From positions 124,001 through 188,000 of the forward strand of contig NZ_FYEE01000001.1 in assembly GCF_900187645.1 (NCBI RefSeq): a stretch of 64,000 nt of DNA. Reading direction: 5' to 3'. This document shows, in pieces, positions 56,573-64,000 of this stretch. Each line of letters begins with the position of its first letter. The first letter of the stretch is position 1. A program made the position numbers and the translations under genes. The notes beneath the pieces were generated by a model that was not told the origin of the DNA, made no database searches, and was given only the letters and a program-made list of their open reading frames with translations. The stretch is from Pseudomonas sp. Irchel 3E20. Its GTDB lineage: Bacteria; Pseudomonadota; Gammaproteobacteria; Pseudomonadales; Pseudomonadaceae.

Positions 56573-57193
56573 ATGTGTGGACGTTATGCCTTGTTTCGCT
56601 GGAACCCCGCCTTCGCGGCCCTGCCAGGATTTCCCGCGGATCAGCAGGCGCAGTGGAATATTTCGCCCAACGATTCGGTGCTGATCCTGCGCAGCACCGA
56701 GGGCCAGCGCAACCTGGCCCGGGCCCGCTGGGGGCTGACGCCGCCGTGGTTGACCGATATGTCGCGCACCCCGGCCCACGCTCGGGCCGAAACCCTGGCC
56801 GAGCAACCGATGTTTCGCCAGGCCTTTGGCCAGCGCCGCTGCCTGCTGCCGGCCAATGGCTTCTATGAATGGCGCGGCACAGCGCGCAAACGCCCTTACT
56901 GGCTGACGCCGGGGGAAGGTTCGGCGCTGTTTTTCGCGGCGATCTGGGAGGCGTACCCGGTGCAGGAACAGGTGTGGCTCAGTACCGCAGTGGTTACCCA
57001 ATCCGCTGCCAGCCAGCGCCGGCCGCTGATTCTCGATGAGGCCGGGCAGCAAGCCTGGCTCGACCCCGAAACCCCGTTGCACCAGTTGCAGGCACTGCTG
57101 GCCAGCGAACCGATGGCCCTGCGCGAGCGGGTATTGGCCAACCTGGTGAACGATCCCAAGCTCAATGCGCCGGAATGTTTGACACCTGGCTGA
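56573..57193 (+). CDS. yedK: SRAP-domain protein, abasic-site processing (YedK/HMCES)
   Basis: A 206-residue SOS response-associated peptidase-like protein. The initiator Met precedes MCGRYALF, so Cys2 can form the thiazolidine cross-link to abasic single-stranded DNA. Other conserved parts are RWGLTPPWL, HARAETLAEQPMFR and CLLPANGFYEWRG, with the catalytic Glu. The usual Asn in the NARAET motif reads His here. It is 36 bases from the DUF2007 gene. Confidence 0.92.
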   Translation: MCGRYALFRWNPAFAALPGFPADQQAQWNISPNDSVLILRSTEGQRNLARARWGLTPPWLTDMSRTPAHARAETLAEQPMFRQAFGQRRCLLPANGFYEWRGTARKRPYWLTPGEGSALFFAAIWEAYPVQEQVWLSTAVVTQSAASQRRPLILDEAGQQAWLDPETPLHQLQALLASEPMALRERVLANLVNDPKLNAPECLTPG

Positions 57194-57330
57194 CAAAACC
57201 CGGTTTTTTGCGGTCTTTTCTTATGGTGATGCGCAGGTGTTTGCAATCCTGCGCGCTACACGTCCGCTGTATCTGGCGCCGCCACGCGGCAGCGCCTAGG
57301 ATACGCGCCATGTTTTCCTGGAGCAGGTTG

Positions 57331-58149
57331 ATGAATAAGTCATTGGTTTTGTGTGCACTGAGCGCCAGTTTGCTGCTCAGCGGTTGCCAGTCGGTCAACA
57401 CCACCAGCGGCGGTGCGGTGGGGGTGGAGCGCAAGCAATATATGTTCAGCATGCTGTCCACCGCCGAGGTCAACCAGATGTACGCCCAGTCCTACCAGCA
57501 GACGGTGGGCGAGGCGAGCAGCAAAGGTGTGCTGGACAAGACCAGCGCCGATGCCAAGCGTATCCGTGCGATTGCCGACCGCTTGATCGCCCAGGCACCG
57601 GTTTTTCGCCCGGATTCGTCCCAGTGGCAGTGGGAGGTCAACCTGATTAAGAGCGACGAACTCAACGCCAACTGCGGCCCTGGCGGCAAGATCATCTTTT
57701 ACACCGGGTTGATCGACAGCCTGAAACTGACCGACGACGAGATCGCCGCCGTGATGGGCCATGAAATCGCTCACGCCCTGCGCGAACATGGCCGCGAAGC
57801 CATGTCCAAGGCTTATGGCATCGAGATGGCCAAGCAGGGCGCCGGCGCCTTGTTCGGCCTGGGCCAGGACAGCCTGGCGCTGGCCGACACCGTGGCCAAC
57901 TACGGCATGACGCTGCCCAACAGCCGCAGCAATGAAAACGAAGCGGACCTGATCGGCCTGGAACTGGCGGCCCGCGCCGGCTATAACCCGAACGCGGCGA
58001 TCACCCTGTGGAACAAGATGAGCAAGGCTTCCGAAGGTTCGCCGCCGGAATTCATGAGCACCCACCCGGCCTCCACCAGCCGGATCGCCTCGCTGCAAGC
58101 GGCGATTCCCAAAGTGATGCCGTTGTATCAGCAGGCTAAAAAGTCCTGA
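57331..58149 (+). CDS. M48-family metalloprotease lipoprotein
   Basis: A 272-residue envelope protease. The lipobox LLLSGC (Cys 19) follows a signal sequence starting at ATG 57331 with GGAG upstream. The zinc motif VMGHEIAHALREH is intact and the third ligand is in NENEAD. It resembles E. coli LoiP/YcaL, which trim misfolded outer-membrane proteins. No second domain is seen. Confidence 0.9.
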   Translation: MNKSLVLCALSASLLLSGCQSVNTTSGGAVGVERKQYMFSMLSTAEVNQMYAQSYQQTVGEASSKGVLDKTSADAKRIRAIADRLIAQAPVFRPDSSQWQWEVNLIKSDELNANCGPGGKIIFYTGLIDSLKLTDDEIAAVMGHEIAHALREHGREAMSKAYGIEMAKQGAGALFGLGQDSLALADTVANYGMTLPNSRSNENEADLIGLELAARAGYNPNAAITLWNKMSKASEGSPPEFMSTHPASTSRIASLQAAIPKVMPLYQQAKKS

Positions 58150-58209
58150 TTGCACCTTGCCCGCGGTGACGGTTTTTTCAGCCAGCCTCTGCTGTGTCTG
58201 AAGCGCCGC

Positions 58210-58235
58210 CATCGCGAGCAGGTTCGCTCCCACAG
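58210..58235. repeat. REP palindromic element
   Basis: CATCGCGAGCAGG TTCGCTCCCACAG is a single REP unit in the 99-base convergent gap between the M48 gene and the TMEM165-like gene, one base different from the 28292 copy. Confidence 0.72.
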
Positions 58236-58248
58236 GGGAGCGTTCTCG

Positions 58249-58833
58249 CTACACCCAGCCGCTGCTTTGCATGGCCTTGTACACCGCGACAATCGCCAGG
58301 ATCAGGAAAGCCGAGGCGGCGAGGCGGCGGATCAGGGTCAGTGGCAGCTTCTCGGCGGCGAAATTGCCCGCCAATACCACCGGCACGTTGGCGATCAACA
58401 TGCCCACCGTGGTACCGATAATCACCAGCCACAAGTCCGGGTATTGCGCGGCCAGCATCACCGTGGCGATTTGCGTCTTGTCGCCGATTTCGGCGAGGAA
58501 GAACGCGATCAACGTGGTCAGGAACGGGCCGAATTTGCGTGCGGTGCTGGCTTCGTCGTCGTCCATTTTGTCTGGCACCAGGGTCCAGGCAGCGGTGGCC
58601 GCGAAGCTGGCGGCGAGGATCCAGTGCAGGGTCGAGTCGGAGAAGAAACTGCCCACCCAGGCGCCCACGGCACCGGCGGCGGCGTGGTTGGCCAGGGTCG
58701 CGGCGATGATGCCGGCGATGATCGGCCAGGGTTTGCGAAAGCGTGCGGCGAGAATCAGGGCAAGCAGTTGCGTCTTGTCGCCGATTTCGGCCAAGGCAAC
58801 GATTGCGGTAGGAACGAGCAAGGAGTCCAACAT
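58249..58833 (-). CDS. TMEM165/GDT1-family cation (manganese) exporter
   Basis: A 194-residue inner-membrane transporter with six helices in two repeats. Each repeat carries the family motif E-x-G-D-K-T: LAEIGDKTQLLAL and LAEIGDKTQIATV. Bacterial members export manganese. Tandem ATGs lie at 58836 and 58833; the second (MLDSLLVPT) is used. The 5' leader carries a yybP-ykoY manganese riboswitch (58910-59041), which supports a Mn2+ role and predicts induction by excess manganese. Confidence 0.93.
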   Translation of the reverse strand: MLDSLLVPTAIVALAEIGDKTQLLALILAARFRKPWPIIAGIIAATLANHAAAGAVGAWVGSFFSDSTLHWILAASFAATAAWTLVPDKMDDDEASTARKFGPFLTTLIAFFLAEIGDKTQIATVMLAAQYPDLWLVIIGTTVGMLIANVPVVLAGNFAAEKLPLTLIRRLAASAFLILAIVAVYKAMQSSGWV

Positions 58834-58909
58834 CATCAGGTATTTCCCAAGGGGCGGGTCGACACGGCTATGACACGTACAGCCTTCCCGCCCCGGGTAA
58901 GGTGTGCGT

Positions 58910-59041
58910 GTCATAGGTCTTGTCAAACCCTGCGGTCCGTCTGTGCGGACGCTTGGGTCGCATACGCCATGGTCTGCTGACCAAGTATGTTGACGTATGC
59001 CGGACGAGCGTGGCGCTCGTGGGAGACTACTCCCCTAGGAC
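58910..59041 (-). ncRNA. yybP-ykoY manganese riboswitch
   Basis: On the minus strand, GTCCTAGG (59041-59034) and CCTATGAC (58917-58910) close a P1 stem with one mismatch. Just inside is TAGGGGAGTAG, the conserved loop of the class, and further on ACGTCAACATACT, matching the core of E. coli alx/mntP leaders. Length (about 132) fits. It ends 77 bases before the transporter ATG, leaving room for a ribosome-site or terminator switch; a stem GTCCGCACAGACGGAC lies just before the P1 3' strand. Confidence 0.85.
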
Positions 59042-59098
59042 GGAGCGGATTCTGCCTAGGCAAAACCCTTTGGGCAAGCCTTCTTTTTCAGAACGCCA

Positions 59099-60097
59099 TC
59101 AGCCGCGTTTGGCCCGGTAGATGCGAAAACCCTGGCCTTCGGCCTTGATCGAGCAGGTGCCCAAATGCTCTTCGATCAACGGTTGGTAGCGCAGGAAACT
59201 GTTGGCGACCAAGCGAAGTTCGCCACCGTTTTTCAGATGTTTGGCCGCTTTTCGCAGCAGGTTCTCCGTGGCCTGGTAATCGGTATGCACCCCGACATGG
59301 AAGGGCGGGTTGCTCAGGATCGCACTCAAACCCATGGGCGCGGCGTCGATGCCATCGCCCGTCAGCACCTCGGCTTCCAAACCGTTAGCAGCCAGGGTCA
59401 TGCGGCTGCTGGCGGCGGCGAAGGCATCGACGTCCAGCAGGGTGACGGTGTTGTGCGGGTAGCGCCGCTTGACCGCCGCACCGAGCACGCCGGCCCCGCA
59501 ACCGAAGTCCAGCAGGTGACCGCTGGGCAGTTTGTCCAGGTGTTCCAGCAGCAGGGCGCTGCCGCGGTCGAGCCGGCCATGGCTGAACACGCCGGGCAGG
59601 CTGATGACTTTGAGCGGGCCTTCGGCCAGGGGCAGTTCGTATGTCTGGGCCAGGCTTTCCAGGGGTTTGGCTTGCGGCGCGTTGGCCACGGTGACCTGCC
59701 AGAGTTGGCAATGGCGGGCGCTGTCGAGCTTGCGCGGCTTGCCCAAGGGGTTCATTTGCTTGGCCGCGCCTTCGATGCCGCTGCGTTTTTCCCCCACCAG
59801 GAACAGCTCGCGGCCCGCCAGGCGCGAGGCCACGGCATTGAGGATGTAATCGGCGAGGTCCTTGGACTTGGGCAAAAACACCACCGCGGCTTCGAAGCTT
59901 TGCTGCGGCGCCTCGACGCCGAAATGGCTGCGCCCGGCGAAGCGGGCCTCGAGGGCGGCTTGATCGCCAGCGTGCCAGCACCAGCCGTGGGCCTGGGGCA
60001 ATTTGCCCAGCAGGTCATCGGCGGGCAGGCCGGCCAGTAACAGCGAGCCTTGGAAGAGTTCGGCCTGACGAAGCAGTACTTCACTGCGCGGATCCAT
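59099..60097 (-). CDS. rsmC: 16S rRNA m2G1207 methyltransferase RsmC
   Basis: A 332-residue protein with two methyltransferase-like domains: a degenerate N-terminal one and a C-terminal SAM domain. The SAM motif [13 protein letters not shown] and the catalytic SNPPFHVG are visible. The RsmC length is matched; the paralogue RlmG is longer. ATG 60097 begins [15 protein letters not shown]. It is transcribed toward the manganese riboswitch; its stop is 57 bases from it. Confidence 0.9.
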   Translation of the reverse strand: MDPRSEVLLRQAELFQGSLLLAGLPADDLLGKLPQAHGWCWHAGDQAALEARFAGRSHFGVEAPQQSFEAAVVFLPKSKDLADYILNAVASRLAGRELFLVGEKRSGIEGAAKQMNPLGKPRKLDSARHCQLWQVTVANAPQAKPLESLAQTYELPLAEGPLKVISLPGVFSHGRLDRGSALLLEHLDKLPSGHLLDFGCGAGVLGAAVKRRYPHNTVTLLDVDAFAAASSRMTLAANGLEAEVLTGDGIDAAPMGLSAILSNPPFHVGVHTDYQATENLLRKAAKHLKNGGELRLVANSFLRYQPLIEEHLGTCSIKAEGQGFRIYRAKRG

Positions 60098-60127
60098 AAT
60101 CTGCTCCTTGAAAAGCCGCGCAGTTTA

Positions 60128-61093
60128 TCAACTGACGACCCGCAGCGCTGTACCGCTGAAGTACGCCTGGGCGTTTTCGCTCAATTGGCCGACGATCCGT
60201 TGCCGTGCCTCGCGGCTGCCCCAGGCGTTGTGCGGGGTGATTATCAGGCGCGGGATGTCGGCAGCCAGCAGCGGGTTGCCGGCGGTCGGCGGTTCGACAC
60301 TCAGCACATCGCAGGCCGCGCCGCCCAAGTGGCCGCTGCGCAGGGCATCGGCCAGGGCCTGCTCGTCGATCAGGCCGCCGCGGGCGGTGTTGACGACAAA
60401 GGCGCCGGGCTTGAGCAGGGCCAGTTCGCGGGCACCGATGAAATGGCGGGTGTGCTCGTTGAGAGGGCAGTGCAGGGTCAGGGCATCGACTTGCGCCAGC
60501 AACTCATCCAGCGGCAAGCGGTCGGCGCGGGCCGGGCGGCCCGGCAGTTGGCCGAGCACCACGCGCATGCCGAAGGCTTCGGCCAGTTTTGCCACGGCGC
60601 CGCCCAGTTCGCCGTGGCCGAGCAGGCCGAGGGTTTTGCCGTGCAGTTCGACGATGGGAAAGTCCAGCAGGCAGAACTGGCTGGCCTGTTGCCAGAGGCC
60701 CGCGCCCACCGCTCGTTGGTAATCGTTCAGGCGTGTGGCCAGGGCCAGGAGCAGCATCAAGGTGTGCTGGGCCACCGAAGGCGTGCCGTAGCCCTGGCAG
60801 TTGCTCACGGTGATGCCGTGGGCGCGGGCCGCGTGCAGGTCCACGTTGTTGGTGCCGGTGGCGGCGACCAGGATCAGCTTCAAGTCGGGGCACGCGGCCA
60901 TCGTGGCAGCGTCGATCAGGATCTTGTTGCTGATGGCGACGCTGGCGCCCTGCAAGCGTTCGATGACCTGCTCGGGCGGCGTCTGCGCGCACAACTGTAG
61001 GTCGCTGAAGTGCGCGCGCAGTGGGCTCAGGTTGAGGTCGCCCCGGTCCAGGGAGGTGTGGTCCAGGAACACGGCGCGGCGATTGTTAGTCAT
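60128..61093 (-). CDS. hprA: D-2-hydroxyacid dehydrogenase (hydroxypyruvate/glycerate type)
   Basis: A 321-residue NAD(P)-dependent dehydrogenase. The Rossmann motif LGLLGHGELGGAV, catalytic Arg in VVNTARGGLIDE, Glu in SVEPP and His in ITPHNAWGS are intact. It matches hydroxypyruvate reductase HprA (PA4626) by length and context. ATG 61093 is chosen over a TTG three bases upstream. It lies 30 bases before rsmC in transcript order. Confidence 0.85.
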   Translation of the reverse strand: MTNNRRAVFLDHTSLDRGDLNLSPLRAHFSDLQLCAQTPPEQVIERLQGASVAISNKILIDAATMAACPDLKLILVAATGTNNVDLHAARAHGITVSNCQGYGTPSVAQHTLMLLLALATRLNDYQRAVGAGLWQQASQFCLLDFPIVELHGKTLGLLGHGELGGAVAKLAEAFGMRVVLGQLPGRPARADRLPLDELLAQVDALTLHCPLNEHTRHFIGARELALLKPGAFVVNTARGGLIDEQALADALRSGHLGGAACDVLSVEPPTAGNPLLAADIPRLIITPHNAWGSREARQRIVGQLSENAQAYFSGTALRVVS

Positions 61094-61185
61094 CAACTGT
61101 ACCTTTTGTGCATGTGGCTGAAGGCGTACTGTGGCGAGCCTAACAGATGAAACAATTCGTTACTGCCCGTTCCCAAGGAGCCTTC

Positions 61186-61815
61186 ATGTACTGGACCGAG
61201 TTCTTGACCGTTGCCCTCATCCACCTGCTGGCGGTGGCCAGCCCCGGCCCGGATTTCGCCGTGGTGGTGCGTGAGAGCGTGACCCACGGTCGCCGCGCCG
61301 GCACCTGGACCGCATTGGGCGTGGGCATGGCGATTTTCCTGCACGTGGGCTATTCGCTGCTGGGGATCGGCCTGATCGTGTCCCAGTCGATCGTGCTGTT
61401 CAACGCCCTGAAATGGTTGGCGGCTGCGTACCTGCTGTACATCGGCTTTAAGGCGCTGCGGGCCAAGCCGGCGCCAGCAGGGGTGGAGAACCTGCACAAG
61501 GAAGCGGGCTTGCGCACCGCGCGTGGGGCGTTCACCTCCGGGTTCGTCACCAATGGCCTGAACCCCAAGGCGACGCTGTTTTTCCTCTCGTTGTTCACCG
61601 TGGTCATCAACCCCCACACGCCGCTGGCGGTGCAGGCCGGCTACGGGGTTTACCTGGCGGCGGCGACGGCGTTGTGGTTCTGCCTGGTGGCGATGCTGTT
61701 CAGCCAGCAGCGGGTGCGCGCCGGGTTTGCCCGCATGGGCCACTGGTTTGACCGCACCATGGGCGCGGTGCTGATTGCCATCGGCGTGAAACTGGCCTTC
61801 ACCGAGATGCACTGA
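61186..61815 (+). CDS. LysE/RhtB-family amino-acid exporter
   Basis: A 209-residue inner-membrane protein with about six helices and the family start ASPGPDFAVVVRESVTHGRR, and GFVTNGLNPKATLFFLSLF in the middle. ATG 61186 has AAGGAG upstream; the frame start at 61147 is unlikely. Its 3' end overlaps the AraC gene by 17 bases on the opposite strand. Substrate unknown. Confidence 0.9.
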   Translation: MYWTEFLTVALIHLLAVASPGPDFAVVVRESVTHGRRAGTWTALGVGMAIFLHVGYSLLGIGLIVSQSIVLFNALKWLAAAYLLYIGFKALRAKPAPAGVENLHKEAGLRTARGAFTSGFVTNGLNPKATLFFLSLFTVVINPHTPLAVQAGYGVYLAAATALWFCLVAMLFSQQRVRAGFARMGHWFDRTMGAVLIAIGVKLAFTEMH

Positions 61816-62572
61816 TTGCGCTCAGGCGCTCCAGGGCACTGAGGTACTGGCGCGGGTTTTCCCCCAGCAAGCGGCAGAACATCGCGCTGAACGCGCGGCC
61901 GCTGCTGTAGCCCAGGGCCCGTGCCACCCGTTGCACGCTATCCCCGGCCAACAACCGGGGCAGGGCTTCCATCAGGCGCAATTGCTGGCGCCAGGCATTG
62001 AAATTCATCCCCACTTGCTGCTGGAACAGGCGCGCCAGGGTTCGTGAACTGGCGCCGACCTGCTGCGCCCAGTCTTCCAGGGTGTTGGGGTGATCCGGGG
62101 TTTGCAGCAAGGCCAGGCAGATGGCTTGCAGGCGCCGGTCCTCGGGCATCGGCATGTGCAGGGGCAGGTGCTGCAGGGTGGCGATTTCCTCCAGCATCAG
62201 TTGCTGGATCAATGGGTTCTTAGCGTGCTGCGGGCCTTGCGCCGCCCGCAGGATCAACTCACGCAGCAGCGGCGTCACCGCCAGCACGCAGCACTGCTGC
62301 AGGTTGGGTGGCGACAGTTGGGCGTTGATAAACAGCGAGCGCACCCACACGTCCCCGGCCATGAAAATCTCATGCTCGACCCGCGGTGCGATCCATACCG
62401 CACGGGTGGGCGGGATTACCCAGGCGCCTTGGCGGGTGACCACGCGCATGATTCCGCGCGCCGCATACAAGAGTTGCGCTTCGCGGTGCTGGTGCAGCGG
62501 CTGGTGTGCGCCATCGAGGTAGTCCTGGGGATGGGCGATGACAGGGCCGTGGGGGAAGTGGCTGGTTAACAT
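61799..62572 (-). CDS. AraC-family regulator (NimR type)
   Basis: A 257-residue regulator with an N-terminal cupin sensor (HQPLHQHREAQLLYAARG, WVIPPTRAVWIAP) and a C-terminal double HTH (LARLFQQQVGMNFNAWRQQL, ALGYSSGRAFSAMFCRLLGE). It is divergent from an MFS transporter gene 86 bases away, an arrangement in which such regulators control the exporter. The start at 62572 is weakly supported by a ribosome site. Last 17 bases overlap the LysE gene. Confidence 0.88.
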   Translation of the reverse strand: MLTSHFPHGPVIAHPQDYLDGAHQPLHQHREAQLLYAARGIMRVVTRQGAWVIPPTRAVWIAPRVEHEIFMAGDVWVRSLFINAQLSPPNLQQCCVLAVTPLLRELILRAAQGPQHAKNPLIQQLMLEEIATLQHLPLHMPMPEDRRLQAICLALLQTPDHPNTLEDWAQQVGASSRTLARLFQQQVGMNFNAWRQQLRLMEALPRLLAGDSVQRVARALGYSSGRAFSAMFCRLLGENPRQYLSALERLSAISASR

Positions 62573-62595
62573 GTCTGTTTTGATGATTTTTATGT

Positions 62596-62606
62596 CCGTA
62601 ATACGG
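62596..62606. promoter_or_regulatory. palindrome in the AraC-MFS divergent promoter
   Basis: CCGTAATACGG is a perfect 5-base inverted repeat around one base, midway in the 86-base gap between the regulator and the MFS gene. A candidate operator for the adjacent regulator; no known consensus was matched. Confidence 0.4.
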
Positions 62607-62658
62607 TTTGCCGCCAAATTAGCATGACGTTTCGACTCCAACAAAAAAGCGTGCAGCG

Positions 62659-63843
62659 ATGAACCAACCTCGAAACGTAATCCGCTACCTCAACGCAGCC
62701 CATGTGATCGATCACATGTTCATGCTGATTTTTCCCGCCGCCGTATTGGGCATGACCCAGGTGTTCGGCCTGGACTATGGCGCGATGATCGGCCTGTCCC
62801 TGGGCGGCTTCATTGCCTTTGGTGCCTGTTCGCTACCGGCCGGTTGGCTGGGTGACCACTGGAGCCGGCGGCAGATGATGCTGCTGTTTTTCTTCGGCAT
62901 CGGTGCGTCGTCGATCTTCACCGGGCTCAGCAGCGGGGCGCCCATGCTGGTGGCGGGCCTGACGCTGATGGGCGTGTTCGCGGCGATTTATCACCCGGTG
63001 GGCACGGCGATGCTGGTGGGCTATGCGCAAAACCGCGGGCGGGAAATCGGCATCAACGGCATGTGGGGCAACCTGGGTGTGGCGTTTTCGGCGCTGGTGA
63101 CTGGGCTGTTGGTGGCGAATTTTGGCTGGCGCTCGGCGTTTATCGTACCGGGGGTGATCGCTATCGCGTTGGGCCTGGGCTTTGCCTGGCAGGTGCGTGA
63201 GGAACCGAACCCGGTGCGCCCGCACACGCCGCTCAAGGGCGCGGCCGGGCAGCGGATTTCCATGGTCATGGTGTTCACCGTGCTGGCCCTGGCCACCGCC
63301 ACGGGTGGGGTGGTGTTCAATGCCACCACCATGACCTACCCCAAGCTGTTCCAGGAGCGTTTGCACGATGTCTTCGCCTCGCCGCAAACCTTGGGCGTCG
63401 TTGTCAGCCTGGCCTACGCCTTTGGCGCGGTGGCGCAGCTGAGCATCGGCCGGGTGCTGCATCGTTTGAGCCTGAAGTGGCCCTTTGTCCTCCTGACCCT
63501 GCTCCAGGCGCCGCTGTTGTTCGCCTTGGGCTATGTCGATGGCTGGGCGGTGATCGTCCTGGGCGGGGCGCTGATGTTCGTGGTGTTCGGCCAGGTCACG
63601 GTGAATGACGCGATGGTGGCCAACTTCGTGGCACCGCAGTGGCAGTCGCGGGTGTTCGCGTTGCGTTACTGCCTGTCGTTCGGCGCCAGTGCGACGGCGA
63701 TTCCGCTGATTTCTTTTGTCGAACCGCGCCATGGCTTTGTAGGGCTTTACCTGATTCTCGCGGCTTTTGCGGCGTTGACCTTCCTGGCTGCGCTGGCATT
63801 CCCATGTACGCCGTCTGAAGCGGCTGTGGGGCAAATAGCCTGA
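62659..63843 (+). CDS. MFS transporter
   Basis: A 394-residue major facilitator protein with about 12 membrane segments. The loop 2-3 motif LPAGWLGDHWSRRQMM and the mid-part GINGMWGNLGVAFSALVTGL are visible. It is divergent from the AraC-type regulator and probably under its control. Substrate unknown; drug or organic-acid export are both possible. Confidence 0.9.
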   Translation: MNQPRNVIRYLNAAHVIDHMFMLIFPAAVLGMTQVFGLDYGAMIGLSLGGFIAFGACSLPAGWLGDHWSRRQMMLLFFFGIGASSIFTGLSSGAPMLVAGLTLMGVFAAIYHPVGTAMLVGYAQNRGREIGINGMWGNLGVAFSALVTGLLVANFGWRSAFIVPGVIAIALGLGFAWQVREEPNPVRPHTPLKGAAGQRISMVMVFTVLALATATGGVVFNATTMTYPKLFQERLHDVFASPQTLGVVVSLAYAFGAVAQLSIGRVLHRLSLKWPFVLLTLLQAPLLFALGYVDGWAVIVLGGALMFVVFGQVTVNDAMVANFVAPQWQSRVFALRYCLSFGASATAIPLISFVEPRHGFVGLYLILAAFAALTFLAALAFPCTPSEAAVGQIA

Positions 63844-63991
63844 CGACGGGCGCGGCGTTTTCTGTGGGTGGTGGCTTAAAGCTAGTATTTGACGCTGTGG
63901 CAAATCATTCCTTTGGCTGATTTAGCGGGCTGCAAGGGTCTCTAGAGTGCTGGCTTTCAGCCAAGACCGTGCAGTCAGAAAAGGGATTCTT

Positions 63992-64000
63992 ATGTTGCAG
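63992..64000 (+). CDS. start of a gene cut by the window end
   Basis: ATG TTG CAG at 63992-64000 is preceded by AAAAGGG at a suitable distance, so a gene probably begins here (Met-Leu-Gln). Nothing can be said about its product. Confidence 0.35.

Overview
The window is chromosomal DNA of a fluorescent pseudomonad. It is GC-rich, with Pseudomonas-type gene orders (piuB-piuA-piuC-Sel1 then speC; dppA-opdP-dppA-dppBCDF; hemH/uraA/upp/hpt; mqo) and the short REP palindromes (GTGGGAGC...GCTC) typical of the P. fluorescens group. No rRNA, tRNA, CRISPR array, insertion sequence or prophage was seen.

Layout. 0-2.3 kb: the tail of an unknown membrane protein and a chemoreceptor gene. 2.3-9.9 kb: tatD-fruR divergent from the fructose PTS operon fruBKA, with an exact FruR operator between them. 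10-16.9 kb: the piu siderophore-iron locus, a PepSY/flavodoxin reductase and TonB receptor divergent from a 2OG-Fe hydroxylase and a Sel1 protein, with Fur-box-like sites in the divergent promoter. 17-19.3 kb: a low-GC two-gene operon for an alpha-xenorhabdolysin (XaxA/XaxB) pore-forming toxin, inserted next to speC. 19.5-22.8 kb: speC, whose leader contains a terminator-like hairpin, and a secreted halovibrin-like protein. 22.8-26.3 kb: an OpuC-type osmoprotectant ABC transporter. 26.6-28.2 kb: prfC. 28.4-39.1 kb: a dipeptide uptake operon with three binding proteins, an OprD-family porin and DppBCDF.

39.4-45 kb: a probable light-responsive cluster of photolyase, a LitR/PplR-type MerR regulator, a DUF523/DUF1722 protein, an SDR without its Tyr/Lys pair, a Trp-rich small protein and a bacterial renalase. 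Three direct repeats TGTACA-N12-TGTACA (one degenerate) sit in its promoters, matching the operator reported for PplR of P. putida. 45-50.7 kb: housekeeping genes yfcH-like, hemH, uraA-upp and hpt. 50.8-52.3 kb: mqo. 52.3-54.7 kb: a sparse region with a lipoprotein and small unknown genes. 54.8-64 kb: an acyltransferase, small zinc-ribbon and DUF2007 proteins, a SRAP (YedK) protein, an M48 lipoprotein, a TMEM165/GDT1 transporter behind a yybP-ykoY manganese riboswitch, rsmC, hprA, a LysE exporter, and an AraC regulator divergent from an MFS transporter.

The least ordinary content is the XaxAB toxin pair with a nearby secreted toxin-like protein, the light regulon with visible operators, the speC leader hairpin and the manganese riboswitch.
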